Assembly (NCBI GenBank): GCA_018665005.1
Contig: JABJEE010000270.1
Location: forward strand, 1 to 22,759
Direction: 5' to 3'
Source of the DNA: Flavobacteriales bacterium
Lineage (GTDB): Bacteria > Bacteroidota > Bacteroidia > Flavobacteriales_D > Crocinitomicaceae
DNA: 22,759 nucleotides
The position numbers and the translations under genes are program-made. Below are positions 1-9,100 of this stretch, one piece after another. The stretch's first letter is position 1; the number at the start of each line of letters is the position of its first letter. The notes under the pieces are model-generated. The model was not told the origin of the DNA, did no database searches, and was given only the letters and a program-made list of their open reading frames with translations.

Positions 1-2
1 CT

Positions 3-596
3 TTAGACCAAACAAACCCTACAATGCTCGGGTCACTTTCTTTGGGAGAATACAATCATTCTGGTTGGTTGAATAATGAAGGGAATATCTATGTTTTTGC
101 AGAGGAAACGTTTAATACTGACGTACAGATATGTGACGTAAGCGACTTTTCCAATATCACCATTTTATCCTCGGTGAATTCTGGAGGAGGAGCAAACTCA
201 ATACCACATAACTTAATTATTAAGGATGAATATTTATTCATTAGCTATTATCACGATGGGTTATACATATTTGATATTTCTAATCCTAATGACCCTTTAT
301 TAGTCGGGTTTTATGATACTGAACCTGGCCCATCTATTCCTTATTCTTGGCACGGTGCCTGGGGTGTATATCCCAATTTACCATCAGGTAATGTTTTGGT
401 TTCAGATACCCGACATGGATTATTCATTTTGGATGTTTCCGAGGCTACTAATTCCATTAGCGATTTATCTCCACAGCATACTAAATCTCTTGTAAAAATT
501 GTAGATGTAATGGGACGAGAAATAAACGACAAGCCCAACACTCTATTGATCAAATTATACAGCGATGGTAGTAAGCAAAAAGTATTCAGGACATAG
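3..596 (+). CDS. T9SS type A, choice-of-anchor B / LVIVD-repeat protein (3' part)
   Basis: The 5' end lies outside the window; the frame is open from the first complete codon at position 3, and the ATG at 24 is internal. The visible ~198 residues contain LVIVD-type beta-propeller repeats: blocks such as DGLYIFDISNPNDPLLVGFY and the segment HGAWGVYPNLPSGNVLVSDT are characteristic of the choice-of-anchor B family. The last ~35 residues (around KSLVKIVDVMGREIND and the closing IKLYSDGSKQKVF) match the type A T9SS sorting domain, which routes a protein across the outer membrane and is cleaved on the way. Family knowledge therefore says secreted or surface-attached. The substrate and biological role are not known for this family. 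Sure of the family, not of function. Confidence 0.8.
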   Translation, partial: LDQTNPTMLGSLSLGEYNHSGWLNNEGNIYVFAEETFNTDVQICDVSDFSNITILSSVNSGGGANSIPHNLIIKDEYLFISYYHDGLYIFDISNPNDPLLVGFYDTEPGPSIPYSWHGAWGVYPNLPSGNVLVSDTRHGLFILDVSEATNSISDLSPQHTKSLVKIVDVMGREINDKPNTLLIKLYSDGSKQKVFRT

Positions 597-697
597 TGAG
601 GAATAGCCTATATTCATAATGATATCTTTTACAGTGCAATCAATTATCTTTAGAAAAAAAACAGTAGGCCATTTAAAACATCTTAAATAAATCGAGT

Positions 698-952
698 ATG
701 ACTGATGATTCTCTAGAAAAAAACTTGTCAGAAACAAACAAAAAGAATCTACCACTGACAGGAATGCAGAAGCTTATGTTTGGCATGATTTGTTGGGGAG
801 TACATACTATGAGTCAAGTCCGGAGTTTTGAGACCAATGGATTTGACAGAAAATATCTAGAAGCGAAAAAAGCTATACGAATAGGAATGACGGTATACGC
901 CATTCTAATCACAATATTTGTGATTTTGGCCATACTATTAAAAAAAAACTGA
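698..952 (+). CDS. small single-pass membrane protein of unknown function
   Basis: 84 residues. The N-terminal ~20 residues are polar. A moderately hydrophobic stretch lies at about 23-38 (LPLTGMQKLMFGMICWG), and a strong transmembrane segment at about 60-81 is followed by the basic tail KKN. With most of the protein ahead of the single clear helix, it looks like a tail-anchored or C-terminally anchored inner-membrane protein. I do not recognise a family. Upstream at 645-652 is TATCTTTA, one base off the Bacteroidota -7 box. It faces the cyclophilin gene, with a 29-base convergent gap. Reality as a gene is likely because of the coherent hydrophobicity pattern, but no homology is claimed. Confidence 0.6.
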   Translation: MTDDSLEKNLSETNKKNLPLTGMQKLMFGMICWGVHTMSQVRSFETNGFDRKYLEAKKAIRIGMTVYAILITIFVILAILLKKN

Positions 953-981
953 CTGCAGTGTAAAGCAGCTAAGTCGCAACG

Positions 982-1431
982 TTATAAAACAACTATCTGT
1001 TCAATCGCATCTCCCTCTGAAATGGAATCAATTACTTCAAGTCCATCAATCACTTTACCGAAGCAAGTATGGACACCATCTAAATGAGAAGTATTGTTTC
1101 TACTATGACAAACGAAGAATTGAGAACCACCTGTATCTTTTCCTGCATGAGCCATTGACAATACCCCACGGTCATGATGCTGATTTCCACCATTTAACTC
1201 ACAATCAATTTGATAACCTGGACCACCTGTACCAGGCATTCCACTTTCTCCTTCACGTGTATTCGGGCATCCTCCCTGGATTACAAAGTCTGGAATTACC
1301 CTATGCCATTTAAGACCATCGAAATAACCATCTTTTGCTAATTTGATAAAGTTTCCAACCGTAGTCGGTGCGTCATCATTAAAAAACTCGACTTTCATGT
1401 CTCCTTTACTCGTCTTAATTATTGCATTCAT
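982..1431 (-). CDS. peptidyl-prolyl cis-trans isomerase, cyclophilin type
   Basis: 149-residue single-domain cyclophilin catalysing cis-trans isomerisation of peptidyl-prolyl bonds. Family blocks are clear: WHRVIPDFVIQGG with the catalytic Arg at residue 44, then GTGGPGY, SMAHAG, GSQFFVCH and HLDGVHTCFGKV. The position of the cyclosporin-binding Trp of human cyclophilin A is His here, as is common in bacteria. No signal peptide is seen from this start, so a cytoplasmic location is inferred. The frame is open back to 1563, but I chose the ATG at 1431: the added 44 residues do not resemble the family, and a -7 box (1452-1459) would put the transcription start between the two candidates. Divergent from the unknown gene at 1571. 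Confidence 0.95.
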   Translation of the reverse strand: MNAIIKTSKGDMKVEFFNDDAPTTVGNFIKLAKDGYFDGLKWHRVIPDFVIQGGCPNTREGESGMPGTGGPGYQIDCELNGGNQHHDRGVLSMAHAGKDTGGSQFFVCHSRNNTSHLDGVHTCFGKVIDGLEVIDSISEGDAIEQIVVL

Positions 1432-1451
1432 TGTTGTCTTTTTTGTTGGAG

Positions 1452-1485
1452 CAAAAGTATATTTTTTTTGGAAATTCTGAAACAA
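1452..1485 (-). promoter_or_regulatory. promoter of the cyclophilin gene (TTG-N23-TAnnTTTG)
   Basis: On the minus strand, TACTTTTG (1452-1459) matches the Bacteroidota -7 consensus TAnnTTTG exactly. A TTG at 1483-1485 sits 23 bases upstream, at the long end of the reported 17-23 range. Predicted start of transcription is roughly 1447, about 15 bases before the chosen ATG at 1431. Motif read directly; activity inferred. Confidence 0.55.
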
Positions 1486-1545
1486 TGTTGAAAACTTCGT
1501 TGATAAACCTATGAAACCCCATTTAAATCGACGTAACAGACATAT

Positions 1546-1553
1546 TAACTTTG
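1546..1553 (+). promoter_or_regulatory. -7 box of the 1571 gene
   Basis: TAACTTTG matches TAnnTTTG exactly and ends 17 bases before the ATG at 1571. I see no good TTG at the expected -33 distance. It is back to back with the cyclophilin promoter at 1452-1485, so the 139-base interval is a divergent promoter region. Confidence 0.45.
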
Positions 1554-1570
1554 ATAAAACCAAGGATTAA

Positions 1571-2113
1571 ATGAGTATGTTTAGCACACTGATCAAAAAA
1601 AAGTTATCTGACAATCAAGTTGCCAATATTTTCATCAACGCCATTTTTGAATGTGTAGATAAAGGATTTTGTGAAGTAGCCTCTCTCATTAATGAAGATC
1701 CTGTCTTTGTAAGCCCCCCTAATATCAGCGAAAATGCGAGTGGTGAATTTGGCCTAATCATCATTGTGGGTAATCTTTCCTTTCTTGAAAGCACCTTTGA
1801 TGCTCATCAAGCGGCAAATGTCGAGAAACTTATTTTTTCGAAGCTATCTAAAGTCTATGAGATGGATGTCGATGAATTTGAAAATTTAATTCGCAACTAC
1901 CAAAGCTTCATTTCAAGAATAAATCATCCATCAAAGAACTGGATTTATGGCATGTCAAGAGCTATATTCCATAAATATAAGCTCAACGAGTATCAAGATG
2001 AGTATTTCAAACGAATGAGATCCCCTAATCCTTTATTCCTTAAAAGAATGGACGAAGTTGTTTGTAACTATATTTGGAACTGGGATGCTTTTTTCAAGAA
2101 ATATAGGATATAA
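1571..2113 (+). CDS. conserved-looking hypothetical protein, 180 aa
   Basis: I do not recognise the family. The protein has no signal peptide and no transmembrane segment. It is mixed alpha/beta at first (a hydrophobic strand around 82-88, GLIIIVGNLSF) and then rich in charged and aromatic residues, ending in a Trp/Phe/Tyr-rich tail (NYIWNWDAFFKKYRI). A cytoplasmic location is inferred. The ATG at 1571 follows a -7 box by 17 bases, and no longer in-frame start is plausible. It stands alone, divergent from the cyclophilin gene, with 173 bases before the next gene, so it is probably monocistronic. Coding reality is well supported by length and by the promoter; function is unknown. Confidence 0.75.
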   Translation: MSMFSTLIKKKLSDNQVANIFINAIFECVDKGFCEVASLINEDPVFVSPPNISENASGEFGLIIIVGNLSFLESTFDAHQAANVEKLIFSKLSKVYEMDVDEFENLIRNYQSFISRINHPSKNWIYGMSRAIFHKYKLNEYQDEYFKRMRSPNPLFLKRMDEVVCNYIWNWDAFFKKYRI

Positions 2114-2286
2114 ATCCTAAGACTTATTCGAATATCGATTTAAGCAGCATACTTCAATTTATTTTTTTCATCACTTCCATATATTAACGCCCGTCAGATG
2201 TTCAATTAAATGAAAGATTGTGTTTCTGTGGAAAAATGAAACCAAAAAGCAATAATCTCGTTGGATATAACGCGAACCAATAAAGA

Positions 2287-3183
2287 ATGAAAAAGAAATT
2301 CAACACCATATTTATAATGCTCATGTTTATAGCATTTCAAAGTTTGGCTGCGGGGCTAAACAATCGTATGGAATATGTTGAAAACTACAACTCTTATGCC
2401 ATTGAAAATATGAGGATATATAAAATCCCAGCAAGTATTACATTGGCACAGGGAATATTAGAATCAGGTTCAGGCAAATCGGAGCTCGCAAGAAAATCTA
2501 ATAATCATTTTGGCATTAAGTGCGGATCCTACTGGACTGGAGGAAAGACCTATCATGATGACGATTCTAAAAATGAGTGTTTTAGAAGCTATAAAAGCGT
2601 TTTAGAGTCATATTATGACCACAGTGAATTTTTGACCAAAAACAAAAGATATAGTGAGTTATTTCTCTTAAATATGAATGACTATAAGGCATGGGCCGAA
2701 GGACTTAGTAAAGCAGGGTATGCCACAAACCCTAATTATGCCAGTCGTATTATTAGCATCATTGAAGATCTCAAGCTGTATACTTTTGACGAAGAAACTA
2801 ATACTCCAAAACCGATAGGAGAGTATATCAGTTCTCAAAGTCGAAATTTACAGATCGTTAATGATTTAAACACCATCAAAGTAAAAGAAGGGGACACCTA
2901 CTATAAATTAGCGAAAAGATTCGGCCTAACTCTTCGACAAATTCACAAGTACAATAACACAAAACGGTATAACCAAGAAATACTAAAAACAGATGACATC
3001 GTGTATTTGGAACCCAAAAGATTTAGATCGAAACATAATAAGTTTATTATTTTATCAGAAAATTCAAGCCCTATCGAAATGTCACAACTATATGGCGTTC
3101 GATTAAACGCATTGATGAGAAAGAATCATTTTCCTTCTCCGGATGAACAACTGCGGAAAGGAGAGAAGGTATTCCTACGTTAG
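2287..3183 (+). CDS. secreted glucosaminidase (GH73-like) with C-terminal LysM
   Basis: 298 residues. A Sec signal peptide occupies about 1-22 (basic start KKK, hydrophobic core, cleavage near SLAAG). A GH73/FlgJ-like glucosaminidase domain follows at about 30-165: the block ITLAQGILESGSGKSELA holds the expected catalytic Glu at residue 59 and is followed by NNHFGIKC. A LysM peptidoglycan-binding domain runs from about 196 to 243, and a second, degenerate LysM-like segment from about 250 to 298. The likely job is to cut glycan strands of peptidoglycan in the periplasm during growth or division. Homologues in this phylum are often labelled mannosyl-glycoprotein endo-beta-N-acetylglucosaminidase, which is a broader domain name. 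The gene stands alone and is followed by a hairpin terminator. Confidence 0.9.
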   Translation: MKKKFNTIFIMLMFIAFQSLAAGLNNRMEYVENYNSYAIENMRIYKIPASITLAQGILESGSGKSELARKSNNHFGIKCGSYWTGGKTYHDDDSKNECFRSYKSVLESYYDHSEFLTKNKRYSELFLLNMNDYKAWAEGLSKAGYATNPNYASRIISIIEDLKLYTFDEETNTPKPIGEYISSQSRNLQIVNDLNTIKVKEGDTYYKLAKRFGLTLRQIHKYNNTKRYNQEILKTDDIVYLEPKRFRSKHNKFIILSENSSPIEMSQLYGVRLNALMRKNHFPSPDEQLRKGEKVFLR

Positions 3184-3218
3184 GCATAGATCTACGGGAA
3201 TTTGTTTGTTGTTTGTTT

Positions 3219-3244
3219 TAAAGCCTCATGAAGATGGGGCTTTA
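3219..3244 (+). terminator. intrinsic terminator-like hairpin after the glucosaminidase gene
   Basis: A 9-bp stem (3219-3227 with 3236-3244, one G-U pair) encloses an 8-base loop. The stem is A/T at the base and G/C at the top. It is preceded by a T-rich run and followed by only a few T residues, so termination may be leaky. It begins 36 bases after the stop codon at 3183. Confidence 0.65.
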
Positions 3245-3336
3245 TTCGTAGAAAAAACTTCTTCTTAAAATATCAACAAAATCTATATCCTTAACAATTT
3301 AAAAGATTAGAATCTTATTTGTAAATTCGCTGCTCA

Positions 3337-3834
3337 ATGAAGCAAATTTTTACTCTCATTTTTTTAAGTTTTCATACACTGACCTTTGCCCATGAAACGT
3401 ATTTTGCTTTTGCCGAAATGGAATATGACGATAAATGTTCGTGCCTAGAAATTAGTATTAAAGTTTCGTCGCATGATTTAAACGAGATCGCAGAAAATGA
3501 CATCGAAAATTATAAAGGTCTCGAAAGCGCTTTGATTGATAAAAAACTAATCAAAGAGATAACCGATAATATTATTCTTAAAGGGTTCCAGATTTCTCAG
3601 GCCAAAAAAATTACTCAACTATTTTACGAAGGATTTGAACTAAATAACGATGGGAATTGTTACTTCTTTTTTAAGAGCGAAGAAATTGAACCTGAAACAA
3701 TTAACGTTCGCTTTGATTTGTTCATGGGAATATACACTGAACAACAGAACAAGATAATATATAGAAATAGTAATGACATAAATGAAACTTATGGTTTCTT
3801 TATTTTCAAACGCCAAACAGATATAAAATTATGA
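3337..3834 (+). CDS. DUF6702 family protein
   Basis: 165 residues with an N-terminal signal peptide (about 1-18, cleavage near TFAHE). The mature start HETYFAFAEMEYDDKCSCLE and the following ISIKVSSHDLNE match the DUF6702 pattern of a short secreted beta-rich protein whose genes lie beside M1 peptidase genes in Bacteroidota. The function of the family is unknown; a periplasmic or envelope location follows from the signal peptide. Its stop codon overlaps the next start as ATGA, so translation is probably coupled to the peptidase. That coupling suggests a shared process, but nothing in the sequence defines it. Confidence 0.8.
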   Translation: MKQIFTLIFLSFHTLTFAHETYFAFAEMEYDDKCSCLEISIKVSSHDLNEIAENDIENYKGLESALIDKKLIKEITDNIILKGFQISQAKKITQLFYEGFELNNDGNCYFFFKSEEIEPETINVRFDLFMGIYTEQQNKIIYRNSNDINETYGFFIFKRQTDIKL

Positions 3835-6140
3835 AATACTCTCCAATTATTCTTCTAATATCATTCCTTTACATTACATCATCAGCACAAGGGCAAAAAA
3901 AGTTTGCTCAAATCGAAGAACTCATACCTACCCCCAACGAATATAGAAACGCTGCTGGTGCTCCTGGCCACAATTATTACCAGCAACAAGCAGACTATAA
4001 AATGAATATAGTCATTGATGACGCAACACAGATGTTGAAAGGTGATGAAATAATTACTTATACAAACAATTCTCCAGACGCCTTGAGTTATTTATGGCTT
4101 CAGCTGGATCAAAATCTTTTCTCTAAAACTTCAGACACAAAGCTAATCCAGGTTGAGAAAATGGAAGATTTTAGAGACATCAGTCAATTGAAAAGAAAAA
4201 TGTTTGATTATGATGGAGGTTTTAAGATTGAAGATATTACCAGTCTCAATGGTGTCGATTTGAAATATTCTATTAACAAAACCATGCTACGCATAGATTT
4301 GGATAAACCATTAAAAACAGGCGCAAGTATTTCTTTCAAGATCAAATGGTGGTACAACATCAATGATCGAATGGCTGTGGGCGGTCGATCGGGTTATGAA
4401 TATTTTGAAAAAGAAGACAATTATATCTACACTGTTGCTCAGTTTTTTCCAAGAATGTGTGTTTACGACGATGTTTCAGGATGGCAAAATAAGCAGTTCT
4501 TAGGAAGAGGTGAATTTACACTTCCTTTTGGAAACTATGACGTTTCAATAACCGTTCCTTCAGACCATATCCTGGGTGCAACAGGAGAACTTCAAAACAC
4601 TTCTTCAATTTTATCGGGAGATCAAAGAAAAAGACTTGAGCAAGCAAAAAAATCAGATTCACCAGTTTTTATTGTTACTGAAGAAGAAGCAAAAGCATCG
4701 GAAGTCAATCATAGTAAATCGACAAAAACCTGGAAGTTTAAGGCATTCAATGTAAGAGATTTTGCTTTTGCGTCCTCAAGGAAATTCATTTGGGATGCAC
4801 AAAACACAACGGTTGGCGGAAAAGATGTCTTGTGTATGTCGTATTATCCAAAAGAAGGGAATCCTTTGTGGGAAAGGTATTCAACAAAGCTTGTTGCGCA
4901 CACTGTACAAACCTATTCTAAATATACCGTAGATTATCCCTACCCTGTGGCTATTTCAGTTCATTCCAAATCTATAGGTATGGAATATCCCATGATTTGC
5001 TTCAATGGTGGAAGACCGGAAGCTGATGGCACGTATTCTGAAAGAACTAAATATGGTATGTGGGGAGTGATTATACATGAAGTTGGTCACAACTTTTTCC
5101 CCATGATAATCAATTCAGACGAGCGCCAATGGACATGGATGGATGAAGGGTTAAATACCTTTGTCCAATATTTAACAGAACAAGAATGGGAACGTGACTA
5201 TCCTTCAAGAAGAGGTCCTGCATACAAAATTGCTGATTACATGAAAGGAGACAAATCCAATATTTCTCCAATTATGACCAACTCTGAATCTATTTGGCAA
5301 TTTGGAAACAACGCTTATGGAAAACCAGCAACTGCCTTAAATATATTACGTGAAACCGTCATGGGACGTGAACTTTTTGACTATGCTTTTAAAACGTATT
5401 GTGAGAGATGGAAATTTAAGCACCCTACTCCTGCTGATTTTTTCAGATCAATGGAAGATGCATCTGCGGTTGATCTAGATTGGTTTTGGAGAGGCTGGTT
5501 TTACAGCAACGACCATGTGGACATATCCTTGGAATCAGTTCAACTTTTCCTGTTGAATACCCAAAACCCAGAAACAGAAAAAGCATTTCGAAAAGAACAG
5601 AATGACACAAAAGATGAGTTCAAAGGAGATCTTGAGAATAAAAAAATGATCAAAGAAACCATAAATGAAAAGGACGCTAATATTGATGACTTCTATGCCA
5701 AAAGGGACCTATTCAAAGTAGACAAACTTGATGATTTGGAGTACGCTCAATTTGTGAAAAGAAATAACCAAAGCCTTGATTTGCTTAACTCAAATAAATT
5801 CTTTTACGAATTGAATTTTAAAAATATTGGAGGTTTGGTAATGCCGTTGATAATTAGAATAAATTACATAGATGAATCTTCAGAAATCATTAGGATCCCC
5901 GCAGAAATATGGAGAAGAAGTGAAGTAGATGTCTCAAAAGTTTTCATTTTAGAAAAAGAAGTGGTTTCGTTTAGACTAGATCCACTTTTAGAAACTGCCG
6001 ATACGGATTTATACAATAATTCTTGGCCAAGAGAATTAATTCCCTCGAGATACGATTTGTTCAAGCAACAAAAAATGAGAAAAAGAAGAGACGAAAATCC
6101 AATGCAACGTCAAAAAAGAGTAGATGATTTAGGTAACTAA
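3831..6140 (+). CDS. M1 family zinc metallopeptidase
   Basis: 769 residues with a signal peptide (about 1-20, ending SSAQG). The gluzincin core is complete: HEVGH at 416-420, with zinc ligands His416 and His420 and catalytic Glu417, and the third ligand Glu439 in WMDEGLNTF, 18 residues on. The exopeptidase motif (GxMEN in classical enzymes) appears as GMEYP at 383-387. These features indicate an aminopeptidase-like enzyme acting in the periplasm or at the cell surface. A charged, Lys/Glu-rich stretch at about 580-650 separates the catalytic part from a C-terminal beta domain, and the tail is very basic. It overlaps the DUF6702 gene by 4 nt and is followed after 21 bases by the T9SS type B gene, so the three are probably cotranscribed. 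The substrate is unknown. Confidence 0.93.
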   Translation: MKYSPIILLISFLYITSSAQGQKKFAQIEELIPTPNEYRNAAGAPGHNYYQQQADYKMNIVIDDATQMLKGDEIITYTNNSPDALSYLWLQLDQNLFSKTSDTKLIQVEKMEDFRDISQLKRKMFDYDGGFKIEDITSLNGVDLKYSINKTMLRIDLDKPLKTGASISFKIKWWYNINDRMAVGGRSGYEYFEKEDNYIYTVAQFFPRMCVYDDVSGWQNKQFLGRGEFTLPFGNYDVSITVPSDHILGATGELQNTSSILSGDQRKRLEQAKKSDSPVFIVTEEEAKASEVNHSKSTKTWKFKAFNVRDFAFASSRKFIWDAQNTTVGGKDVLCMSYYPKEGNPLWERYSTKLVAHTVQTYSKYTVDYPYPVAISVHSKSIGMEYPMICFNGGRPEADGTYSERTKYGMWGVIIHEVGHNFFPMIINSDERQWTWMDEGLNTFVQYLTEQEWERDYPSRRGPAYKIADYMKGDKSNISPIMTNSESIWQFGNNAYGKPATALNILRETVMGRELFDYAFKTYCERWKFKHPTPADFFRSMEDASAVDLDWFWRGWFYSNDHVDISLESVQLFLLNTQNPETEKAFRKEQNDTKDEFKGDLENKKMIKETINEKDANIDDFYAKRDLFKVDKLDDLEYAQFVKRNNQSLDLLNSNKFFYELNFKNIGGLVMPLIIRINYIDESSEIIRIPAEIWRRSEVDVSKVFILEKEVVSFRLDPLLETADTDLYNNSWPRELIPSRYDLFKQQKMRKRRDENPMQRQKRVDDLGN

Positions 6141-6161
6141 TCCTAATTATTTGTTGTAGCC

Positions 6162-9100
6162 ATGAAACTTGTCTTTTCCCTTTTAGTAATTCTTTTTACT
6201 TTTTCTAACGGTCGTACTCAAAATCTTGTCGACATAACCGTTGGCGGAAGTTATGCGTTTACGAATACGTTCAATGTTATTTCCACCAACTATAATGGTA
6301 CTGGTGAGGGTATAGGGTGGTCTGCAAACTTATACACCTCAGTAGAAATGGGTCCAAGTAATAACTTATTCAGCTTAAGGTGGATGATCGATTACGCAAC
6401 GACTACGGCAGGCTCGAGTTTTTTAATGACTGATGTGAGTATTTATCTTTTTGAATATGGAGCTAATTCTGTTTTCCCAAATGAGGATATTCCTGATTTA
6501 ATTGCGAACGGTGCAGTTAATGTTTTTCAAGGCGATTTGACATTTACACCTCCTGCTTCGAATCCTCCCACCCATTGCGAAGCTGAAGTTGTTTTTTCAG
6601 TACCATTTTCATATACAGCAGGGAATTCGCTAGTTGTATATGTTGAAAAAACTACACCATATAATTTTGGTAGTTTATCTCCTTATTATGGATACATGCC
6701 TGGTGCCTCTGGTCTCAGGGTACTGTCCAATTGGTCTGGAACAGTGGCAAATCCAATTTTACCCGTTGCAAATAATTCTAATGAAGATAGATATGCCCTC
6801 ATAAAGTTTAATGAAACAAACCCAAACCTATGCCTCACAAGTCCTTGTGTGGCTGGCTTGGTATCTGGTGATGAATTTTTGTGTTCTGGAAATAATACCG
6901 CTACGCTAAGTATTGATAATCCCAATGGTTTAGATCTACAATGGCAAGTACTCAACACTGGGGTTTGGGAAGATATTTCAGGTGCCAATTCGGAAACGTT
7001 AACAGTAAACAATATTCAAACAACTACACAATACCAAGTATTGGTTTCAGGAAGCTCGTGTAGCACTGTTAATTCCGACATCATCACCGTAAACGTTACA
7101 AATTCTCCATCTCCTCCTGAAATTGATGTGGTAACCCAGCCCATATGCCCCAATATTACTGGAAGTGTTTCTTTCGTCAATCTTCCTTCCCCCGAAAACT
7201 GGACCATCAATGGCAATCCAAGTGGAAGCGTATCCGGTACAAGCTCCTCAGGCACCATAAGCAATCTTAATCCTGGCACATATTTCTTTTCAATTACTGT
7301 CGGAGCATGCTCATCATCTGAAACCATCAATCCCATTGTTCTTGTTTCACCACAAACACCAGCACCCGTTATCACCAATAATAATTACAATGCATGTATT
7401 GAAGATGGTCAAATCGTAGATGACCTTCCTGTCACTTTTTCTAATACGCCCATAATTAGTGTGGACATAGGAGGAATTGTATCAACGGCCTCATTAACCG
7501 ACACATTAGTCACAGGTCTTTATTATGTTTCACAAATAGACAATGCGAACGGCTGCAACCAATCAGATAGTGTAAGTATCAACGTTATCATTGAACAATC
7601 TTCTGCGCCTCAAATAACTAATAACAACGTTCAATTGTGCGAATCCGACTCTATTACTATAGGTGGGTTAGGTGCTACAGGTAATGGAGGAGTACTCAAC
7701 TTTTTCTTTTGGGACGGAACATCAATTATAGCTTTATCAGAAAGTGATTTGGCGTTAACAGGTACTTACTATGTTACCCAAACAGGACCTGGTAACAGCT
7801 GTGAAAGTATTGACAGTCTTCAAATAAATGTTTCTTTAACCAATCTTTCAGCTCCCACAACAAACAACTCCTCACCAGTATTTTGTGTGATAGCTGATCT
7901 ACTTGTTGGAGATTTGAATGTAATTGGTAATTATCCTACATACTTTTTTGATGATGGGAGCTCAATTGTGCCTGTTAACACGAATGATTCACTAGAGCAA
8001 GGTGAATATATAATTATTGATATCGATCCATTAACTGGCTGTCAAAGCATAGATAGTTTATCTATTGCAGTTACTTTAAATGACCCAATGGCTCCCACTG
8101 CTTTGAATAATGCACCGACGTTTTGTGAAACAGATACACCAACAATCAATGATCTATTGGTAGATGGCTCAAATATCAATTGGTATGATATAAATGGAAT
8201 TGCCCTCGGTAGTAATACCGTTTTAACAAACAACACAACATACTTTGCCACACAAACGATCGGAACCCCTCTATGTGAAAGCTCTACATTTTTAGAAATG
8301 AGCATAACCATACTAAACACCCCTCCCCCAACCACAAGCCAAACCATCCAAGTGTTTTGCGAAGATGAAAATGCCGCAGTACAAGATCTTGATATTACTG
8401 GAAGTGATATCACCTGGTATGATGCAGCCTTAGATGGAAACATCATTGACCCCACATCCCTATTAATCGACGGACAAACATTGTATGCAAGTCAAAGTAT
8501 CAATGGCTGTGAGAGTATAGAAATATTGGAAATAGACATAGTCATTCAAACCGGAATTGACGGCGGGTTTACTGCCTCAGGTACTTCTGGATGCGCACCC
8601 TTTGATGTAGCACTATCCGCAAACTTCAGTACAGCAGATACAGACGTGATCTACTCTTGGTTTATTGATGGAGTTGCAACTGGGAATTCTCCAATCTTAA
8701 ATTACACTTTTGAAATCCAAGGATGTTATGATATTCAGCTAGATATCAATTCAACAAACTTTTGTCTAAGCTCAACTGAAGCAATAGACTATGTGTGTGT
8801 TCTTCCAGAACCGATTTCTCAATTTACAGCAAACCCTACGGTTCTCACATCACCAACACAATTGGTAAGCTTCACCAATCAATCGGTAAACAGCGCTCAA
8901 TATATTTGGGATTTTGGAAATGGGAATAGTTCTAGTAATACAAATCCGGATTACAGCATTACCATAAACAACGATTTCTTAGAGGTGTTTTTGACAGCCA
9001 TTTCAGATGAGGGCTGTGAAAGTACAAGTAGTTTAATCCTTACGCTAAATGAGACCTATGATCTTTATGTACCCAATACTTTTACTCCAGATTCAGATGA

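Noticed and set aside
24..596. ATG at 24 as the start of the first gene
   Set aside because: The frame is open upstream to the window edge and the protein family is much longer, so this is an internal Met of a truncated gene.
952..985. Possible hairpin (CTGC ... GCAG) between convergent genes as a terminator
   Set aside because: Only four clean pairs and no T run on either side; not distinguishable from chance.
2114..2286. Longest intergenic gap, checked for a small RNA, riboswitch or short gene
   Set aside because: No open frame of note, no stable hairpin and no TAnnTTTG box seen; nothing to report.
7016..7378. 120-codon open frame on the minus strand inside the T9SS type B gene
   Set aside because: It lies wholly antisense to a coding region with strong domain evidence, and its translation resembles no protein family; a shadow of the repeat-rich real gene.
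8042..8455. 137-codon open frame on the minus strand
   Set aside because: Antisense to Ig-like repeats 3-5 of the surface protein and without support of its own.
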